Part shown: in pieces, positions 17,701-25,664 of the stretch
Layout: every line of letters begins with the position of its first letter
How positions within the stretch are numbered: position 1 is the first letter of the stretch
Source: Verrucomicrobiaceae bacterium
Lineage (GTDB): Bacteria; Verrucomicrobiota; Verrucomicrobiia; Verrucomicrobiales; Verrucomicrobiaceae
Reading direction: 5' to 3'
Length of the DNA: 64,000 bases
NCBI GenBank assembly: GCA_019694165.1
Contig: JAIBCL010000018.1
Span: 62,001-126,000 of the forward strand
Made by a program: the position numbers and the translations under genes
The notes under the pieces: generated by a model
Seen by the model: only the letters and a program-made list of their open reading frames with translations
What the model was told of the DNA's origin: nothing
The model's database searches: none

Positions 17701-18477
17701 TCACGGTTTCGTCGCACTGGGTCGAAGATACGAGACAAACGCTGAACACGAGACCAACATGAACTTTGCTTCTTCATAAGTAGTCGTTGGTTCGTCTAGC
17801 AGAGAGTGCCGAACTCCTCCCGCGTCGCTGGTGAAGCCGTAAAGTGCGGAGAACGCCTTACTCAAAGCGGGGTGCAGATCGTTCACTTTCTTCAGGGCTT
17901 CGCCGAGAGTGGTTTTTTCGTCACCGGTGACAAGGCGGCAAACTGCCTCCACGGCTGAGATCGACTCCTTGATCGAATTCCGATAGTCCGGCTTGGTCCG
18001 GTCGCTGAGCATAGACAATGCCGTCTGAAGATGCGTTCGGACCGGTGTGTCTGGATGGATTAGCCCCTCTTCAACCGCTCTTATTTCGTTTTGGTCCGTG
18101 ATTTCGACGATCTGGTTGTCCACCACTCGGTACGCGGCATTAAACTTTGCGAGAATGTCGTTAACGGGACCGCTCATTCCCTGGGTGGAGTTGACCACCT
18201 TCGATTGAATAAGAAACTCGAGCAGATCATAGACTGCAAACCAAGGACATTTGAAAAAGTGATCCTTCATCATGTTTCGCGCATGATCCAACAAACCTCG
18301 ATCCCGATTAAGATGCTCCACCCAAACGTGCGCAATAAGCGTCACATATCCTTGGCCATTCCATAAGCGAGAGTCCAAGAGATTCCAAAGTGCCATTCGG
18401 AGTTCGTTGTCGAGCGATTCGCGTTGGAATGCCTTCTCGATCGGGGTATAACCATAGCGTTGAGAGAAAGTGGTCAT
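17701..18477 (-). CDS. AbiJ-like abortive-infection protein (AbiJ N-terminal domain 4 type)
   Basis: A 258-residue protein. The first 35 residues (Phe-Ser-Gln-Arg-Tyr-Gly-Tyr-Thr-Pro, then Glu-Ser-Leu-Asp-Asn-Glu-Leu-Arg and Leu-Trp-Asn-Leu-Leu-Asp) match the pattern I know for the AbiJ_NTD4 domain found in putative phage-defence proteins. The C-terminal half (about 155-250) is all-helical and contains Gly-Gly-Val-Arg-His-Ser near its end, like the HEPN-type domains that follow AbiJ N-terminal domains. If the HEPN part is an RNase, the Arg/His pair would be the active site. The coding sequence is clearly lower in GC than its neighbours, suggesting transfer. No partner gene is next to it, so it may act alone. 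Family from memory of the motif; function inferred. Confidence 0.75.
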   Translation of the reverse strand: MTTFSQRYGYTPIEKAFQRESLDNELRMALWNLLDSRLWNGQGYVTLIAHVWVEHLNRDRGLLDHARNMMKDHFFKCPWFAVYDLLEFLIQSKVVNSTQGMSGPVNDILAKFNAAYRVVDNQIVEITDQNEIRAVEEGLIHPDTPVRTHLQTALSMLSDRTKPDYRNSIKESISAVEAVCRLVTGDEKTTLGEALKKVNDLHPALSKAFSALYGFTSDAGGVRHSLLDEPTTTYEEAKFMLVSCSAFVSYLRPSATKP

Positions 18478-18563
18478 TGCAAAGCATTGACGCCCCGCTG
18501 GCCCACTTCAAGCACTTCTCCAACACCCCAGCGTGCGTTACGCGCGGACGGCATTGCCGCACC

Positions 18564-18824
18564 TCATTTACCCAACGCCTTCAGCACCTTCGCCACCGCA
18601 TTCTCCGCCGTGAGTCCGTGCTTCTTCCGCAGCGCCGGCACGTTTCCGTGCTCGATGAATTCATCGGGCCAGCCGATGCGGACGACGGGGGTGGTGATGC
18701 GGGCTTCGCCGAGGTGTTCCATGACGGCGCAGCCGAAGCCGTTGTGCAGGACGTGGTCTTCAAAGGTGCAGATGATGACCTTCGTCTGCTTGGCGAGAGT
18801 TTCGAGGACGTCGGTGTCGGGCAC
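18564..18824 (-). pseudogene. C-terminal remnant of 1-deoxy-D-xylulose-5-phosphate synthase
   Basis: An open frame of 86 codons closely matches only the last domain of DXS: the Glu-Asp-His-Val-Leu-His-Asn-Gly-Phe-Gly strand, then Ile-Gly-Trp-Pro-Asp-Glu-Phe-Ile-Glu-His-Gly and Leu-Arg-Lys-Lys-His-Gly-Leu-Thr. Full-length DXS is about 620-640 residues, so the thiamine-binding and transketolase domains are missing. Upstream the frame continues for only about 16 codons of unrelated, repeat-like sequence before a stop at about 18873-18875. It is most simply a truncated duplicate or a gene cut by rearrangement. Whether an intact dxs exists elsewhere cannot be seen here. Confidence 0.75.
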
Positions 18825-18921
18825 CGGGCGTCGTCTGCCGCACTCCAGCGCCTTGGGTATCGCGGGAGACTTTCAATCAGTTTGCCTCCGGGCGAGGGCG
18901 TTGCATGGTCGCTGCCGTACG

Positions 18922-20202
18922 ATGAAACGCCTCTACCGCCACGCCCAGATCGCCTCCGAAGACTCCCCGAAGCTGCAGACGGCCGATGTGCTCGTGGAGG
19001 GCGATCGCATCATCGGTGTGGCATCAACGATCGAAAAGGCGGACGGCGCGGAAGTGATTGATTGCAGCGGGCGCGTGCTGATGCCGGCGATGTTCGACAT
19101 CCATGTGCACGCGCGCGAGCCGGGGCAGGAGGAGAAGGAAAACATCGCGACCTGCGCCGAGGCGGCGATCAATGGCGGCGTGACCGGCTTCATCATGATG
19201 CCGAACACGGTGCCGGCCATCGACAACGCGGGCGTGGTCCGAGGCGTGCTCGAGAGCGCGGGCCGCACGCGCATCGGCGCGGGCATTTACACGACGGGCG
19301 CGATCACGAAAGGTCGCAAAGGCGAGGAGCTGGCCGGCATCGCGGGCATGAAGGCCGCCGGTGCTGTGATGCTGACCGACGACGGTTTTCCCGTCGATAA
19401 TCCGCAGGTGCTGCGCCGCGCGATGGAGTATGCGCGTGATTACGATCTGCCGCTGGCGAGCCACTGTGAAGTGAAGGAACTCTCGGGCAAGGGCGCCATG
19501 CACGAGGGCAGCGTCAGCTACGCCTTGGGCCTGCATGGCATCCCGTCCATCAGCGAGGAGATCTGCATCGCGCGTGACATCCGCCTCGCTGAATTCACCG
19601 GCGTGCATCTGAACATCCAGCACGTCACCACCGCACGCGGCATGGAGACGATCAAGCGCGCGAAGGATCGCGGCATCCGGGTCACCTGCGAGGTCGCGCC
19701 GCATCACCTCATCTTCAGCCACGAGGACATCGGAAACTACGACACGCACTACAAGATGAACCCGCCGCTGCGCACGAAGGAGGACAATGCCGCGCTGCTA
19801 CGAGGTCTGATCGACGGCTGGTTCGACGTGATCGCGACCGATCACGCGCCGCACACCGAGTTTGAGAAGAACCAGGACTTCGCCAGTGCGCCGTTTGGGA
19901 TCACCGGACTCGAAACCGCGCTGCCATCACTCCATGACCGGTTCATCTCCAAGGGCATCTTTGGCTGGGATCTGGTGGTGAAGCGCTACTCCGCCGAGCC
20001 GCGCCGCATGTTCAAGCTGCCGCCGGTCCCCATCGTCGAAGGCGGCGTGGCCGAGTTCATCGTCTTCAATCCCGAGCGCACGACCAAATTCACACGCGAC
20101 TTCATGAAGTCGAAAAGCGTGAACACGCCGTTTCTCGACCAGGAGCTGAAAGGGATGGTTGAGCGCGTGGTGTATCGCGGGGAGGAGCTGCTTGCGCGAT
20201 GA
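18922..20202 (+). CDS. pyrC: Dihydroorotase, type I
   Basis: A zinc amidohydrolase of 426 residues that cyclises carbamoyl-aspartate to dihydroorotate in pyrimidine synthesis. The ATG at 18922 is chosen because upstream sequence belongs to the dxs remnant and repeat. The metal motif Asp-Ile-His-Val-His-Ala-Arg-Glu-Pro-Gly (about residues 58-67) is the class I signature. A metal-bridging Asp is in Leu-Thr-Asp-Asp-Gly, later His residues lie in Ser-His-Cys-Glu and Ile-Gln-His-Val, and the catalytic Asp is in Ala-Thr-Asp-His-Ala-Pro-His. All are intact. pyrF lies under 1 kb downstream in the same direction, separated by an opposing lipoprotein gene. Confidence 0.95.
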   Translation: MKRLYRHAQIASEDSPKLQTADVLVEGDRIIGVASTIEKADGAEVIDCSGRVLMPAMFDIHVHAREPGQEEKENIATCAEAAINGGVTGFIMMPNTVPAIDNAGVVRGVLESAGRTRIGAGIYTTGAITKGRKGEELAGIAGMKAAGAVMLTDDGFPVDNPQVLRRAMEYARDYDLPLASHCEVKELSGKGAMHEGSVSYALGLHGIPSISEEICIARDIRLAEFTGVHLNIQHVTTARGMETIKRAKDRGIRVTCEVAPHHLIFSHEDIGNYDTHYKMNPPLRTKEDNAALLRGLIDGWFDVIATDHAPHTEFEKNQDFASAPFGITGLETALPSLHDRFISKGIFGWDLVVKRYSAEPRRMFKLPPVPIVEGGVAEFIVFNPERTTKFTRDFMKSKSVNTPFLDQELKGMVERVVYRGEELLAR

Positions 20203-20294
20203 GATTCTTCGTTGGAGTCTCGCCTTCAGGCGGACCGAAGTCGCTCGACTGCCTCGATATGGGAGCCTTCCGCGCACTCCTGATTGCCTGAGGG

Positions 20295-20975
20295 CTAACC
20301 CCCAACGCTAAAAGGGTGTCGACTCTGATCAATGTCATCTATTCGCATGACTTTGCCCTCGATCCTTGCACGGTTTCCGGAGAGCAACTGGATGTCTGGT
20401 GGTCCCGAAAACAATGCGGGCGAGGCGAACACCGGCTTCCATGGCGGGGCAAGATAGGTTACGCGATAACCCCCGTGCGGCTGCACTGTGTAAAGAATGT
20501 AGCGACGGCAGGGCAACCCATCGCTCTTGTCCTCTGTGATCAACAACCGCCCGCTGTCGGGCAGAAACTGCACCGAGCTGTTTCGCGCAACCACGTCGCC
20601 CCAGTCCCGCCCGTACAAGCTCTCGGCTGAGGCGTAGCCGCCGCCATTTTTGTCCTTGGGCTCATAAAATGAGGAGGTGGCATCGCGAACGGCTCCTCGC
20701 ATTCCGCGCGGCACTTCTGTCATGCCCCCTGTGTCGTGGAAAAGCTCGTCACCGAGATGCAGCTCAAAAACATCGCCAGTGGTCGGGACGGTGAAAGAGA
20801 GGGTGGCCGGGTCGAATCGAAGAATCTGCACCGTTTCGCGGACTTTCTCCTGACGAGAACTGCAACCCATTGTTAATGCGATCACGACAGCTGCCAGCCA
20901 CGTCAGAATAGTCAGCGCCAAAGCCTGTTGGTGAGGCGGGCGCATCGGGCTGGTGGTCATCATATCGTAAAGCAC
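20295..20975 (-). CDS. Hypothetical lipoprotein
   Basis: A protein of up to 226 residues that I do not recognise. A hydrophobic N-terminal segment ends in Leu-Thr-Met-Gly-Cys, a good lipobox at about residue 38 when counted from the longest start; ATGs at 20963, 20960 and 20945 would shorten the basic N-terminus. The mature part is mixed beta-rich with no cysteines that suggest a cofactor and no repeat. It is transcribed against pyrC and pyrF. Function unknown; export and lipid anchoring are the only inferences. Confidence 0.65.
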   Translation of the reverse strand: MLYDMMTTSPMRPPHQQALALTILTWLAAVVIALTMGCSSRQEKVRETVQILRFDPATLSFTVPTTGDVFELHLGDELFHDTGGMTEVPRGMRGAVRDATSSFYEPKDKNGGGYASAESLYGRDWGDVVARNSSVQFLPDSGRLLITEDKSDGLPCRRYILYTVQPHGGYRVTYLAPPWKPVFASPALFSGPPDIQLLSGNRARIEGKVMRIDDIDQSRHPFSVGG

Positions 20976-21079
20976 TCAGGGTTGAGAACGATGAGGGTTG
21001 CTTACATTGATACAAGATCGGTGTCACACTAGAAACATCACCTTGTGTGAACCTCAGACATTCGTATGAAAGGCGCGTG

Positions 21080-21985
21080 ATGGACTTCCGCCAAAAACTC
21101 ACCGCTCGCATCGCCGCCTCCGGCTCAAACCTGTGCGTCGGCCTCGACATCCGCGCGGATGCCGCTGACGACGCGACGAAGCGGCAGATCATCCAGATCA
21201 TTGAGGAAACCGCGCCGTTTGCGGCGGCATACAAACCGAATGCGGCCTATTTCGAGGCGCTGGGCTGGCAGGGGCTGAAGATGCTGAGCGAAGTGTTGAA
21301 GGCGATTCCGGCTGACATCCCGGTGGTCTATGACGTGAAGCGCGGCGACATAGGCGAGACGCAGGGCTACTACGCAAAGGCGTGTTTCGATCAGCTCGGC
21401 GTGGATGCCGTGACGCTCAATCCGTTCATGGGCCGTGATACGCTGGAGCCGTTCTTGAAGTATGCGGACAAGGGTTTGTATCTGCTGGCCGTGACATCGA
21501 ATCCGGGTGCGGTGGATATTGAATTGCAGAGCATCCTGAGCGTGAAGGAGTTCGGCGGTGCTGTGGTAGGGCGGCTGATCCCTCAGCCGCCGCGTGAGGC
21601 CGAAGCACATGCGGATAACGAGGGACAGAGCCGGAGCCGCGGAGACAGCGGCGGCGCTTGCGGGAGCAAGCGCCCTGCCGATGAAAAATCGCGACAGGTC
21701 TTCGAGATCGTCGCTGAGATGACGAAGGCGAGCGAGCAGGCAGGTTTGGTCGTGGGTCTCACGAATGCATCCGGCGATGTGCTGGCGAAGATTCCCGACG
21801 TGCCTTTGCTCATACCCGGACTTGGCGCGCAGGGCGGCGATCTGGCGGCGCTCAAAGGCAGCGTACGGAGAGCACCGTTGCTCGTGAATGTCTCACGCGG
21901 CATCACGGCGGCCAGCGATGATTTGACCTTCGGCAGCCGCGCGAAGATGTGGAAGGACAAGATTGCCGACGCGCTGTCAGCCTGA
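21080..21985 (+). CDS. pyrF: Orotidine 5'-phosphate decarboxylase (type 2) with in-frame repeat insertion
   Basis: Catalyses the last step of UMP synthesis. The protein is 301 residues from the ATG at 21080, longer than the usual 260-280. It has the N-terminal Cys-Val-Gly-Leu-Asp motif, the catalytic Asp-Val-Lys-Arg-Gly-Asp-Ile (about residues 92-98), the Thr-Ser-Asn-Pro-Gly loop typical of the long bacterial form, and Leu-Ile-Pro-Gly-Leu-Gly-Ala-Gln-Gly-Gly near the end. Between the Thr-Ser-Asn-Pro-Gly loop and the Val-Phe-Glu-Ile-Val helix lie about 37 extra residues (about 163-199) encoded by a two-hairpin palindromic repeat. They are Arg/Gly/Glu-rich. Reading frame and all catalytic motifs are kept. 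The phosphoesterase gene starts 4 bases downstream. Confidence 0.93.
   Translation: MDFRQKLTARIAASGSNLCVGLDIRADAADDATKRQIIQIIEETAPFAAAYKPNAAYFEALGWQGLKMLSEVLKAIPADIPVVYDVKRGDIGETQGYYAKACFDQLGVDAVTLNPFMGRDTLEPFLKYADKGLYLLAVTSNPGAVDIELQSILSVKEFGGAVVGRLIPQPPREAEAHADNEGQSRSRGDSGGACGSKRPADEKSRQVFEIVAEMTKASEQAGLVVGLTNASGDVLAKIPDVPLLIPGLGAQGGDLAALKGSVRRAPLLVNVSRGITAASDDLTFGSRAKMWKDKIADALSA
21568..21676. repeat. Two-hairpin palindromic repeat inside pyrF
   Basis: The first hairpin is GGCGGCTGA-TCCC-TCAGCCGCC (21570-21591). The second is GGCGCTTGC-GGGA-GCAAGCGCC (21653-21674). Both have 9-bp perfect stems and 4-base loops, and the two loops are complementary to each other. The outer AGGGCG and CGCCCT and the inner GCCGCCG and CGGCGGC also pair, so the 109 bp form one larger inverted repeat, the same plan as the element in the copper ATPase although the sequence differs. 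It is read in frame without a stop. Confidence 0.88.
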
Positions 21986-21989
21986 CGCC

Positions 21990-23765
21990 ATGAAGCGCGA
22001 GCAACAGCAGGGACCGAAGCAACTGCCCATGGTTGGCTGGTTCGATCCCGGCCAGCTCATGCAGACGGCGGTGCAGGTGTTTGTCTCCACGATTTTCGGC
22101 AGACATGCCGATCATCGTCTTATCGAGGCCGTCACCCAGGCGCATGAGACGGAGCGGCCGGCGCGTTACCCGGCCGAGGGTGATGATCCCGAGGAGTTTT
22201 GGTTCGACTACACTGCTGATGTCGGAGACGGCTGGAACTCGACCTACGCCGTCGCATTTTGGATTTCGCGCGAGCAGCTCGATCTCAGGGATGGCAGTGG
22301 CAGCGTGCATCGCACGCGGCGCGGGCGTTTTCTCGTTCTTGGTGGTGATGAAGTCTATCCCACGGCGAGCCGGCGGGCCTACGAGGAGCGGCTGCGCGCA
22401 CCGTATGAGACAGCCTTGCGAAAGGCGACGCCATCCCCGCATGTGTTCGCGATTCCCGGGAATCATGACTGGTATGACAGCCTCGCCTCTTTCTCCCGCT
22501 TTTTCATGGGCGGCAAGAATCTGGGCGCGTGGCAGACACGGCAGCGGCGCAGCTACTTTGCGATCCATCTGCCGCATCGCTGGTGGTTGCTGGGCATCGA
22601 TGTGCAGCTCGGTTCCGATGTCGATGTGATGCAGGAGCGCTACTTCCGTGACGTGGCGCTGCGTCACATCAAGGCGGGCGACCGCATCATCCTCTGCACC
22701 GCCGAGCCGGAGTGGGTGAACGAAAAGATCTATGCAAACATCGACGAAGCCTACGCCGAGAGCACGCTGCGGCACTTCGAGCGCACGGTGCTGAAGCCGC
22801 ATCATGTGAGCGTCTTCGTGGCGGGAGATCTGCATCACTACCGCCGTCACGAGGAAGTGTGCCGCGACGGGAAGCCGCCGCGGCAGAAGATCACGGCGGG
22901 CGGCGGCGGCGCCTTCCTGCACCCGACGCACAATGCCGGTGTGGACAAACTGACCGCCGGCGGCCGCACCTACACCCGCGAGTGCGCCTACCCCGATGAA
23001 AACCTCTCCACCCGCCTCTGCTTCGGGAATCTGCTCTTTCCGCTGCGCAATCTGAAGTTCATCGGGCTTGCCGGCATGGTGTATCTGTTCACGGCGCTCT
23101 CGATGCGGATGGAGATTCCTCCTCCGGATGCGGATTGGACGTGGGCGGCGAAGAAGACGTGCTGGCAGTACTTTGAGTCGGCATCGTTCACCTTCTGGGT
23201 CGTCTCGTTGCTCGGGGGCTTCGTGATGTTCACGGACACGCACTCGCGGCTCTACCGCTGGGCCGGCGGCCTGCTGCACGGCTGCACACATCTGCTCGCG
23301 ACATTCGTGCTCGGATGGTCCACGCTGTTTGCCGCGCGAGCGCTCGGCGCGCCGATGGCCGGGTTCGGCCGGCTCATCGGCTGGTATGTCCTGCCCGCGG
23401 TCTGGATCTTCCTCGCCGGTGGAGTGATCGGCTCGTTCATCTTCGGACTTTACCTGCTCGTGTCGCTGAATGTCTTTGGCCGCCACGCAAACGAGGCGTT
23501 CTCGGCGCTGGCCATCGAGGACTGGAAGAATTTTCTGCGCTTCAGACTCACCGCGGACGAACTCACCATCTACCCGGTCGGCATCGACCGCGTGCCGCGG
23601 AATTGGAAGGAGCAGGACGGCGTGCTGGTGCCGGACGACGACAAGGCCGCCGGGCCGCGGATCATCGAAAGCCGGCCGATCATCATTCCCTGGGGGCCGG
23701 CAGCCGATGAACAGCACCCCGGGCATCACTCCGTGAGTGAAGACAAGGGCGAAGACTTGTCTTGA
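21990..23765 (+). CDS. Metallophosphoesterase with C-terminal membrane domain
   Basis: A 591-residue protein in two parts. The N-terminal half carries a calcineurin-like phosphoesterase pattern: Leu-Val-Leu-Gly-Gly-Asp-Glu-Val-Tyr-Pro (about residue 122), Ile-Pro-Gly-Asn-His-Asp-Trp-Tyr-Asp (about 158-166) and Ala-Gly-Asp-Leu-His-His-Tyr (about 280). These residues bind a di-metal centre. The C-terminal part (about 350-510) has around five hydrophobic helices, then a cytoplasmic or periplasmic tail of about 80 residues. The ATG at 21990 follows the pyrF stop by 4 bases, so the two genes are probably co-transcribed. Substrate unknown; the membrane part suggests a lipid or envelope substrate, which is only a guess. 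Confidence 0.82.
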   Translation: MKREQQQGPKQLPMVGWFDPGQLMQTAVQVFVSTIFGRHADHRLIEAVTQAHETERPARYPAEGDDPEEFWFDYTADVGDGWNSTYAVAFWISREQLDLRDGSGSVHRTRRGRFLVLGGDEVYPTASRRAYEERLRAPYETALRKATPSPHVFAIPGNHDWYDSLASFSRFFMGGKNLGAWQTRQRRSYFAIHLPHRWWLLGIDVQLGSDVDVMQERYFRDVALRHIKAGDRIILCTAEPEWVNEKIYANIDEAYAESTLRHFERTVLKPHHVSVFVAGDLHHYRRHEEVCRDGKPPRQKITAGGGGAFLHPTHNAGVDKLTAGGRTYTRECAYPDENLSTRLCFGNLLFPLRNLKFIGLAGMVYLFTALSMRMEIPPPDADWTWAAKKTCWQYFESASFTFWVVSLLGGFVMFTDTHSRLYRWAGGLLHGCTHLLATFVLGWSTLFAARALGAPMAGFGRLIGWYVLPAVWIFLAGGVIGSFIFGLYLLVSLNVFGRHANEAFSALAIEDWKNFLRFRLTADELTIYPVGIDRVPRNWKEQDGVLVPDDDKAAGPRIIESRPIIIPWGPAADEQHPGHHSVSEDKGEDLS

Positions 23766-23824
23766 TCGCCACGTTTGAATTCCGTAGCATCGCGCCGTCG
23801 CCACAAAAAAACGTGGTGAGTTCT

Positions 23825-24075
23825 TTGACAGATTTTGCGATCCGACAGCTTGAAGCGGAGCACGACAACGTGGCGCTCTGGAGGTCGCCCAAAAATTTCC
23901 TGCGGTGTTCGTCATCTGGGACCGATGGCCCGGCCCGATTCGATCGATCCGGGGGCTGCGCGATTCAGGCGGCTTGTCATGCCTTCACTGGAAGACGGCG
24001 CCGGTCTAAGCGGGCTCCCACCTGGTTCACAGGGAAACGTGAGCCTCTGGCCCGGACGGCACAGGCGGGATGCTC
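23825..24075 (+). ncRNA. Structured non-coding RNA candidate (6S-like length and shape)
   Basis: This gene-free stretch of 386 bp between the phosphoesterase and ctpA genes has the marks of an RNA gene. A perfect TTGACA lies at 23825-23830, although no good -10 follows it. Bases 23899-23913 (CCTGC, GTG and CGTC blocks) pair with 24055-24069 (GACG, CAC and GCGGG blocks), enclosing about 140 bases that contain a stable hairpin (24024-24045, 7-bp stem). A strong intrinsic terminator follows at once. The 170-base span closed by an interrupted long-range stem is what 6S RNA looks like, but I cannot match 6S consensus bases. tmRNA, SRP RNA and RNase P RNA are ruled out by missing core motifs. The exact 5' end is a guess. 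Confidence 0.45.
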
Positions 24076-24116
24076 AAAAGCGCTCCGGCTTCGCGGCCGG
24101 GGCGCTTTTCTTTTTG
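24076..24116 (+). terminator. Strong rho-independent terminator
   Basis: A 14-bp stem with one G-T wobble: AAAAGCGC, T and CCGGC pair with GCCGG, G and GCGCTTTT around a 6-base loop. A CTTTTT tract follows the stem. It ends the RNA candidate (or transcription from the phosphoesterase gene) 36 bases before the ctpA start codon. Confidence 0.9.
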
Positions 24117-24151
24117 CTGCATCGCAGCAGGTTGTGGTGCATCATCCGGCC

Positions 24152-25654
24152 ATGCGTCTGGCGCTGGCTTTCTCCTTCGTGATCGGATGCGCCGCCCTGA
24201 AGGCTGCGCCGCCCGCACCCACGTCCGCGCCTCCGACGGCTCCGGCGAAGGCACCGGAGAAAAAGAAGGAGAAGGCGGCCGTCCCGGCCCCCGCGAAAAC
24301 GATGCCCGTCGCCGCTGGCTCCAAGCCTCCGACATCGAAGCCCGCACCGCCGCCCGAGGATGGCTACGCGCAGCTCGAGATGATGACGCGCGCGATGGAG
24401 ATGATCCGTCAGAACTACGTCGATGAGAAAAAGGTCACCTATGCCGACCTCGTGGAGGGTGCGCTCGAGGGCATGCTGCGCAAGCTCGACCCGCACTGCG
24501 AGTACATGGGCCGCACGCTCTTCGAGGACATGCAGCGCGAGCAGGGCGACACTTCGGAGGGCGTGGGCATCACCGTGTCGCTGAAGCAGGGCGCGCTCAC
24601 GATCGTGACCGTGCGAGATGACGGTCCTGCCGCGCGCGCCGGCGTGCTGGCCGGCGACCAGATCGTGCGCATCAATGACGTGCTCACCGATTCCGTCGGC
24701 GTGGCGGAGACGATGCAGCTCCTCAAGGGCAAGGCCGGAGAGGCCGTACGCCTCACGGTGCGGCGGCCCGGCACAAAGCAGTTCCTGGATTTCAGCGTCG
24801 TGCGCGAGACGCTGACGGAGACTTCCGTGCACGACGCGATGCTTGTTCACGCAAAGCTGGCATCGACCTACAAGATCGGCTACGCGCGCGTGTCACAGTT
24901 CACGCAGGCGACGGCCAGGGATCTCAGCGCGGCACTCGACGAGCTGGAGAAGCAGGGGATGCAGGCCTTTGTGCTCGATCTGCGGAACAACCCCGGCGGG
25001 CTGCTCGATGTGGCCGTCGCGCTCTGCGGGGAGTTCTTGCCCGACGGCACCGTGGTGGTCACCACCGAGGGGCGCGTCGCCTCGCAGAATGCGCCTCCGT
25101 ACCGCACGCCCGCGCGGGGCGGCAAGCCGCCGCGGAAGTACCCGCTCGCGGTGCTCGTCAATCACGGCAGCGCCAGCGCCTCGGAGCTGACGGCGGCTGC
25201 GCTCCAGGACCTGCGCCGTGGCATCGTGGTGGGCACCACCAGCTTCGGCAAAGGCTCGGTGCAGACCATCCTGCCGATGAAGAACGGCGCGGCGATGCGC
25301 CTCACCACGGCGAAATACTACACGCCGGCCCACCGCACCATTCACGAGAGAGGCGTGGAGCCGAACATCGTGTCCGCGCTCACCACGGATGAGGAGCAGA
25401 AGATAACAAAATGGCGCGCCAGTCACGGCACCGGCGAGGCCGCTGCGCTGGAGCTGGCAAATCTCGGCGACCGCCAGCTCGAGCGCGCGGTGGATGCGCT
25501 CAAGGGCGTGCTCGTCTTCGGTGAGTTCAGCAGGCCGCCCCTGCCCGTGGCCGAGAAAAAGGAGCCTGAGCGCGCGCCGGCGAAGCTCGATGCGCTGCTC
25601 GCGCCGACGAAGATCGAATCCCCCGCGGCCGTGACGCCTCCGGCGAAGCCGTAA
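24152..25654 (+). CDS. S41-family carboxy-terminal processing protease
   Basis: A secreted serine protease of 500 residues. The ATG at 24152 gives a signal peptide (about 1-20); the frame is open further upstream, but that sequence is the RNA and terminator region. An Ala/Pro/Lys-rich linker (about 20-70) leads to the CtpA-type helical start, a PDZ domain (about 130-215) and the catalytic domain. The active site is present: a Leu-Arg-Asn-Asn-Pro-Gly-Gly substrate loop, the Gly-Ser-Ala-Ser-Ala-Ser-Glu serine region (about 340) and Phe-Gly-Lys-Gly-Ser with the general-base Lys about 25 residues later. CtpA/Prc enzymes trim C-termini of periplasmic proteins. tsaD follows 10 bases after the stop, so the pair may be co-transcribed. 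Confidence 0.92.
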   Translation: MRLALAFSFVIGCAALKAAPPAPTSAPPTAPAKAPEKKKEKAAVPAPAKTMPVAAGSKPPTSKPAPPPEDGYAQLEMMTRAMEMIRQNYVDEKKVTYADLVEGALEGMLRKLDPHCEYMGRTLFEDMQREQGDTSEGVGITVSLKQGALTIVTVRDDGPAARAGVLAGDQIVRINDVLTDSVGVAETMQLLKGKAGEAVRLTVRRPGTKQFLDFSVVRETLTETSVHDAMLVHAKLASTYKIGYARVSQFTQATARDLSAALDELEKQGMQAFVLDLRNNPGGLLDVAVALCGEFLPDGTVVVTTEGRVASQNAPPYRTPARGGKPPRKYPLAVLVNHGSASASELTAAALQDLRRGIVVGTTSFGKGSVQTILPMKNGAAMRLTTAKYYTPAHRTIHERGVEPNIVSALTTDEEQKITKWRASHGTGEAAALELANLGDRQLERAVDALKGVLVFGEFSRPPLPVAEKKEPERAPAKLDALLAPTKIESPAAVTPPAKP

Positions 25655-25664
25655 GGTGCCGGCC

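Noticed and set aside
20203-20294. Possible terminator or repeat after pyrC
   Set aside because: A CGCC-TTCA-GGCG hairpin is present, but the stem is only 4 bp and there is no T-tract.
21903-23915. A 670-codon open frame on the minus strand
   Set aside because: It lies opposite the metallophosphoesterase, which has clear catalytic motifs. Its own translation is rich in Arg, His and Glu with no family motifs, as expected for antisense frames in GC-rich DNA.
23825-24075. tmRNA, RNase P RNA or SRP RNA
   Set aside because: I found none of the core motifs: no tRNA-like acceptor end with a CCA and T-arm, no GAGGAAAGTCC-type P4 sequence, and no GGAAGCAGC tetraloop region.
23762-24151. Longer N-terminus for the S41 protease
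   Set aside because: The extra 130 codons cover the RNA candidate and the strong terminator. The ATG at 24152 gives a proper signal peptide.
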